From the NCBI GenBank assembly GCA_003457065.1, contig DMJQ01000030.1, forward strand, positions 514-8,589: a DNA stretch of 8,076 nucleotides, read 5' to 3'. The stretch's first letter is position 1, and every line of letters starts with the position of its first letter. The position numbers and the translations under genes are program-made. The stretch is from Clostridiales bacterium. Lineage in GTDB: Bacteria; Bacillota; Clostridia; Tissierellales; Sedimentibacteraceae. A model generated the notes under the pieces. The model worked only from the letters and a program-made list of their open reading frames with translations. It was not told the origin of the DNA and searched no databases. This document shows, one piece after another, positions 5,128 through 8,076 of the stretch.

Positions 5128-5400
5128 AAATAGACATTCAGCGATGACGGGAAGAGTAATTTAAATTTTTAGTCACAGAGAGATAGCACAGGTGAGAGTC
5201 TATCACAATGAATTTAAACGAAGAACATCCCCGAGCTTCTGACCCAAACTGCTTTGCAGGAGTAGGCTCAGACGCAACCGAGCGTTAAAGCGGCAAAGAC
5301 ATGATAGTGTCTTTCGAGTGAGCCTATATGTAAATATATGCTAATTAGGGTGGTACCGCGAATTATACTCCTTCGTCCCTTTTGGGACGGAGGAGTTTTT
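5128..5400 (+). ncRNA. T-box riboswitch of the aspS-gatCAB operon
   Basis: A tRNA-sensing leader that stops transcription unless an uncharged tRNA binds. The canonical T-box sequence AGGGTGGTACCGCG (5347-5360) is present, with TGG in the bulge for the tRNA CCA end and flanking TAATT/AATTA (5342-5346, 5361-5365) closing the antiterminator. Stem I is visible: base CGGG/CCCG (5148-5151 with 5230-5233), the AGTA loop-E element (5155-5158), an upper helix TTTAAATT/AATTTAAA, and a distal arm GATAG/CTATC. The 3' side of the specifier loop reads GAAGAACAT. By its position before A-TCCC the specifier is AAC (Asn, 5224-5226), but GAA (Glu, 5223-5225) overlaps it by two bases. An Asp GAC triplet is absent at this place. 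A hairpin AAAGACA/TGTCTTT (stem III) and an AGGCTCA/TGAGCCT helix lie between. Confidence 0.93.
5367..5400 (+). terminator. T-box intrinsic terminator
   Basis: A 13-bp stem (5367-5379 with 5384-5396, one G-U pair) has a TTTT loop and is followed by a T-run (5396-5400). It is the off-state structure of the T-box and competes with the antiterminator just upstream. Confidence 0.9.
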
Positions 5401-5534
5401 GTATTCTCCGAAAGATTTTTCTAATGCCACAAACGGAAAAATTGCCTGCAGCAAGGCAGCAGTTTCGACTGCATTCAAAGAGGAGAAGACATCGTTGAAT
5501 GAATGTATTTTAAAAACAGAAAAGGAGCGATACT
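5401..5534 (+). other. Untranslated spacer between the T-box terminator and aspS
   Basis: These 134 nt hold no gene that I can support. They contain two adjacent small hairpins: TGCCT/AGGCA, and GCAGT-TTCG-ACTGC, a stable UUCG tetraloop type. A frame from 5399 runs into aspS, but it lacks a ribosome binding site and similarity to anything I know. The spacing is longer than in many T-box operons. Confidence 0.4.
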
Positions 5535-7298
5535 ATGACCAGAGAAAATATTTACCGAACCCATACATGCGGGGAAATAAGAGAAAGTGATATAGGTAGA
5601 GAAGTAAGGGTGGCAGGCTGGTTTGAAAATGTAAGAGACCACGGAGGAGTAAAGTTTATTGATTTAAGGGATCACTACGGAGTTGTGCAGGTGGTGGTGG
5701 AGGATGAATCCATGCTGGAAGGAATAACAAAAGAGAGCACGATATCAGTTTCAGGCATGGTTGTTAAAAGAGACGAGGATACCATAAATGAAAAGATCGA
5801 AACGGGAACCGTTGAAGTTGAAGCAGGCTCAATAATCGTTCTGGGAAAAACGAGGGAACATCTTCCGTTTGAAATATCCGCGTCAAAGGAAATAAAGGAA
5901 GACCTGCGTTTTAAATACAGGTTTTTGGATTTAAGAAACAAGGAAGTTCATAAGAACATCGTTGTGCGCTCACAGATAGTTTCATATCTGAGGAACAAAA
6001 TGACGGAACTGGGATTTCTGGAAATCCAGACTCCAATACTGACGTCTTCATCGCCGGAGGGAACAAGGGACTACATCATACCCAGCAGAAAGCATCACGG
6101 AAAATTTTATGCGCTGCCGCAGGCGCCTCAAATGTTCAAGCAGCTTTTGATGGTTTCGGGCTTTGATAAATATTTTCAGATAGCTCCGTGTTTTAGGGAC
6201 GAGGATGCAAGAGCAGACCGCTCTCCGGGAGAATTTTACCAGCTTGATTTTGAGATGGCATTTGCCACGCAGGAGGATGTGCTGGCGGTTGCGGAAGAAG
6301 TGTTATATGATACATTTGTGAAGTTTTCGGATAAAGAGGTTTCAAAGACTCCTTTTCAAAGGATTCCTTACAGCACGGCAATGCTTAAATACGGAACCGA
6401 CAAGCCGGATCTGAGAAACCCGCTTGAAATAATTGACATAAGCGACATGTTTACGGAAACCGGATTTGCACCGTTCAGAAAAAAGACGGTGAGAGCCATA
6501 AATGTTCCGGACTGCGCATCACAGCCAAAGAGTTTTTTTGAAAAGATGCTTGAATTTGCCGTGAGGATAGGAATGAAGGGCCTGGGTTACATCAAGGTGG
6601 ACGATGAAATGAAGTATCAGGGACCTATAGACAAATTTCTTTCTGATGAAGACAGAAAGGTTCTTGCGGAAAAGGCTGGATTAAAACCGGGATGTGTTCT
6701 GTTCTTTATAGCTGATGAAATGAAATATGCTCCCGTGCTTGCCGGACAAATAAGGGCAGAACTTGCCGAAAGGCTTGATTTAACAGATAAAGACAGGTTT
6801 GAAATGTGTTTTATAGTTGATTTTCCCATGTATGAAGCAGATGAAGACACAGGAAAAATAAAATTTACCCATAACCCCTTTTCAATGCCTCAGGGCGGAC
6901 TTGAGGCGCTGTCGGAAAAAGATCCTCTTGACATTGCTGCTTATCAGTATGATATTGTATGTAACGGAGTGGAGCTTTCATCCGGTGCCGTAAGAAACCA
7001 CGATACGGACATAATGATAAAAGCTTTTGAAGTAGCCGGATATACGAAAGAGGATCTGCAAAACAGGTTTTCGGCTCTGTTCAGCGCTTTTAAATATGGT
7101 GCGCCGCCTCATGCGGGAATGGCGCCGGGAATTGACAGAATGGTGATGCTGCTGACGGGAGAAGAAAACATAAGAGAGGTTATTGCATTCCCCATGAACA
7201 GCAGCGGACAGGATTTATTGACAAATGCACCATGTGAAGTAACCGAGCAGCAGCTTCGGGAAGTTCATATAAATATACGCAGGAGGACGAAATGGTAA
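5535..7298 (+). CDS. aspS: Aspartate--tRNA ligase, probably non-discriminating
   Basis: This is a complete 587-aa class II synthetase of the bacterial AspRS type. It has an N-terminal OB-fold anticodon-binding domain (about 1-110), a catalytic core with motif 2 FRDEDARADR (220-229) and motif 3 PGIDRMVMLL with R535, and a GAD insertion domain (about 290-410, including 'GMKGLGYIKV'). It charges tRNA(Asp) with aspartate in the cytoplasm. H36 in VRDHGG lies where Pseudomonas-type AspRS has the His linked to charging both tRNA(Asp) and tRNA(Asn); discriminating enzymes such as E. coli AspRS have Leu. The motif 2 extension reads RSPGEFYQLD, one residue longer than the E. coli RQPEFTQID, and it resembles alphaproteobacterial AspRS. 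The start ATG follows AGGAG (5523-5527) by 7 nt. It overlaps gatC by 7 nt, so the two genes are translationally coupled. Confidence 0.95.
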   Translation: MTRENIYRTHTCGEIRESDIGREVRVAGWFENVRDHGGVKFIDLRDHYGVVQVVVEDESMLEGITKESTISVSGMVVKRDEDTINEKIETGTVEVEAGSIIVLGKTREHLPFEISASKEIKEDLRFKYRFLDLRNKEVHKNIVVRSQIVSYLRNKMTELGFLEIQTPILTSSSPEGTRDYIIPSRKHHGKFYALPQAPQMFKQLLMVSGFDKYFQIAPCFRDEDARADRSPGEFYQLDFEMAFATQEDVLAVAEEVLYDTFVKFSDKEVSKTPFQRIPYSTAMLKYGTDKPDLRNPLEIIDISDMFTETGFAPFRKKTVRAINVPDCASQPKSFFEKMLEFAVRIGMKGLGYIKVDDEMKYQGPIDKFLSDEDRKVLAEKAGLKPGCVLFFIADEMKYAPVLAGQIRAELAERLDLTDKDRFEMCFIVDFPMYEADEDTGKIKFTHNPFSMPQGGLEALSEKDPLDIAAYQYDIVCNGVELSSGAVRNHDTDIMIKAFEVAGYTKEDLQNRFSALFSAFKYGAPPHAGMAPGIDRMVMLLTGEENIREVIAFPMNSSGQDLLTNAPCEVTEQQLREVHINIRRRTKW

Positions 7299-7576
7299 CT
7301 CGTGATGATATTTTAAAGATTGCAAAGCTGGCAAAATTGTCGGCAGAAGAGGCGGAAATCGAACAGCTTGCAAAGGATATGTCCGAAATAATACAGTTTG
7401 CGGACACTATCAATGACGCTGTCGAAGATTACGATGACGAATTTGACAGCATCAGCGGAATCTTCAACGCTTACCACGAAGATGAAGTTGTTGAATCCTT
7501 TGACAGAGAGGAAATATTAAAAAACAGTGATGTTGTGGAAAACGGCTGTTTTGTCGTAAAGAAACACTGGAGGTGA
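7292..7576 (+). CDS. gatC: Asp/Glu-tRNA amidotransferase subunit C
   Basis: This is a 94-aa protein of the usual GatC length. GatC wraps around GatA and GatB and stabilises the complex that turns Asp-tRNA(Asn) and/or Glu-tRNA(Gln) into Asn- and Gln-tRNA. The family pattern is seen in the N-terminal helix VTRDDILKIAKLAKLSAEEAE, the DMSEIIQFADTIND helix, and a C-terminal tail ending GCFVVKKHWR (the family usually ends with a phrase like 'FVVPKVI'). The ribosome site AGGAGG (7281-7286) lies within the end of aspS, and the ATG overlaps the aspS stop (ATGGTAA). Its own stop TGA (7574-7576) is part of the gatA ribosome site. The spacing shows one tightly coupled operon. Confidence 0.93.
   Translation: MVTRDDILKIAKLAKLSAEEAEIEQLAKDMSEIIQFADTINDAVEDYDDEFDSISGIFNAYHEDEVVESFDREEILKNSDVVENGCFVVKKHWR
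7569..7576 (+). promoter_or_regulatory. Ribosome binding site fixing the TTG start of gatA
   Basis: GGAGGTGA is a near-perfect site 4 nt before TTG 7581. It contains the gatC stop codon. No in-frame ATG exists until well inside the conserved amidase region (residue 65). Confidence 0.85.
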
Positions 7577-7580
7577 AAAA

Positions 7581-8076
7581 TTGAGCAAAATTAAATATAT
7601 AAATAACTTGTTGGAAACCAGACAGGTATCATGCACCGAACTGACAAAGAAATATCTGAAAAGCATCGAGACGGAAAACAAAACACTTAATGCATATGTA
7701 AATGTTACTGAGGAAACGGCGCTAAAGACAGCTGAAGAAGTGGATAAAAAAATTGCAAAAGGCGAAAAGCTGATGCCCCTGGAAGGCATCCCCATGTCTC
7801 TGAAAGACAATATTTCAACAAAGGGAATTGAAACCACATGCTGCTCAAATATATTAAAGGGCTATGTTCCAATTTACGATGCAGCCGTTTGGGAGATACT
7901 GAAAAATCAAAATGCGGTTCTGCTTGGGAAAACCAACATGGATGAATTTGCAATGGGATCATCCTGCGAGACATCATGTTTCGGCGGAGCGCTGAATCCT
8001 CACGACACAAATCATGTGGCGGGAGGAAGCTCGGGAGGCGCAGCTTCTTCCGTTGCGGGAAATATTGCCGTGTACG
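7581..8076 (+). CDS. gatA: Asp/Glu-tRNA amidotransferase subunit A, N-terminal part (3' truncated)
   Basis: The first 165 codons of GatA, the amidase-signature subunit that frees ammonia from glutamine for the tRNA amidation step in GatB. It starts at TTG, so a search for ATG starts would miss it. The typical N terminus (ETRQVSCTELTKKYLKSIE) is followed by 'PLEGIPMSLKDN' with the catalytic Lys at K75, 'LLGKTNMDEFAMGSS', and the amidase signature VAGGSSGGAASS with the cis-Ser at S150. The family usually has Pro where this protein has Ala147 (VPGGSSGG). The nucleophilic Ser would lie about 24 residues after S150, beyond the window. It overlaps nothing and lies 4 nt after gatC. gatB is expected next. 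Confidence 0.95.
   Translation, partial: MSKIKYINNLLETRQVSCTELTKKYLKSIETENKTLNAYVNVTEETALKTAEEVDKKIAKGEKLMPLEGIPMSLKDNISTKGIETTCCSNILKGYVPIYDAAVWEILKNQNAVLLGKTNMDEFAMGSSCETSCFGGALNPHDTNHVAGGSSGGAASSVAGNIAVY

Noticed and set aside
5399..5590. 63-codon frame starting with TTG before aspS
   Set aside because: It begins in the terminator T-run, has no ribosome binding site and overlaps the aspS start in another frame; no recognisable protein features.
7705..8010. Minus-strand frame opposite gatA
   Set aside because: The plus strand encodes an unmistakable GatA with the amidase signature.

Overview
The window looks like chromosomal DNA of a low-GC Gram-positive anaerobe of class Clostridia. The signs are AT-rich DNA, strong AGGAGG/AGAGGTG ribosome binding sites, frequent TTG starts, TTGACA/TATAAT promoters, a T-box leader on an aminoacyl-tRNA synthetase operon, and an indirect (GatCAB) route to amide aminoacyl-tRNAs. 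Nothing in the sequence fixes the genus.

Layout. (1) Positions 1-718 hold the 3' end of clpC, the Hsp100 unfoldase of the ClpCP protease, closed by an intrinsic terminator. (2) 822-2129 is an amidohydrolase of the SAH/MTA-deaminase (chlorohydrolase) type. (3) 2195-5120 is a block of five small, separately expressed genes: a membrane-anchored ankyrin-repeat protein, a Cys-rich small protein, an XRE-type repressor on the minus strand, a divergent SLOG/DUF1273-type protein, and a stand-alone HD-GYP phosphodiesterase. (4) 5094-8076 is the transamidation operon: promoter, T-box riboswitch, aspS, gatC and the first third of gatA, which runs off the window; gatB probably follows.

How it fits together. 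The operon at the right end makes Asp-tRNA (and probably Asp-tRNA(Asn)) with AspRS, and GatCAB amidates mischarged tRNAs. The T-box specifier loop contains overlapping GAA (Glu) and AAC (Asn) triplets, which are the two tRNAs GatCAB would serve. The AspRS carries the His associated with relaxed tRNA specificity.

The middle block is the least explained part. The repressor and the SLOG gene are driven by face-to-face promoters whose -10 boxes overlap. A perfect 17-bp palindrome (TTACGCT-AAC-AGCGTAA) and a second imperfect one lie on these promoters. An exact 9-mer from the second site (TAATACGCT) recurs just downstream of the ankyrin gene promoter, and a related palindrome sits inside the HD-GYP promoter. 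My main hypothesis is a small local regulon under the XRE protein that joins a putative nucleotide-sensing SLOG protein, a cyclic-dinucleotide phosphodiesterase and a membrane ankyrin protein. The DNA patterns are visible directly; the regulon and its function are inference.
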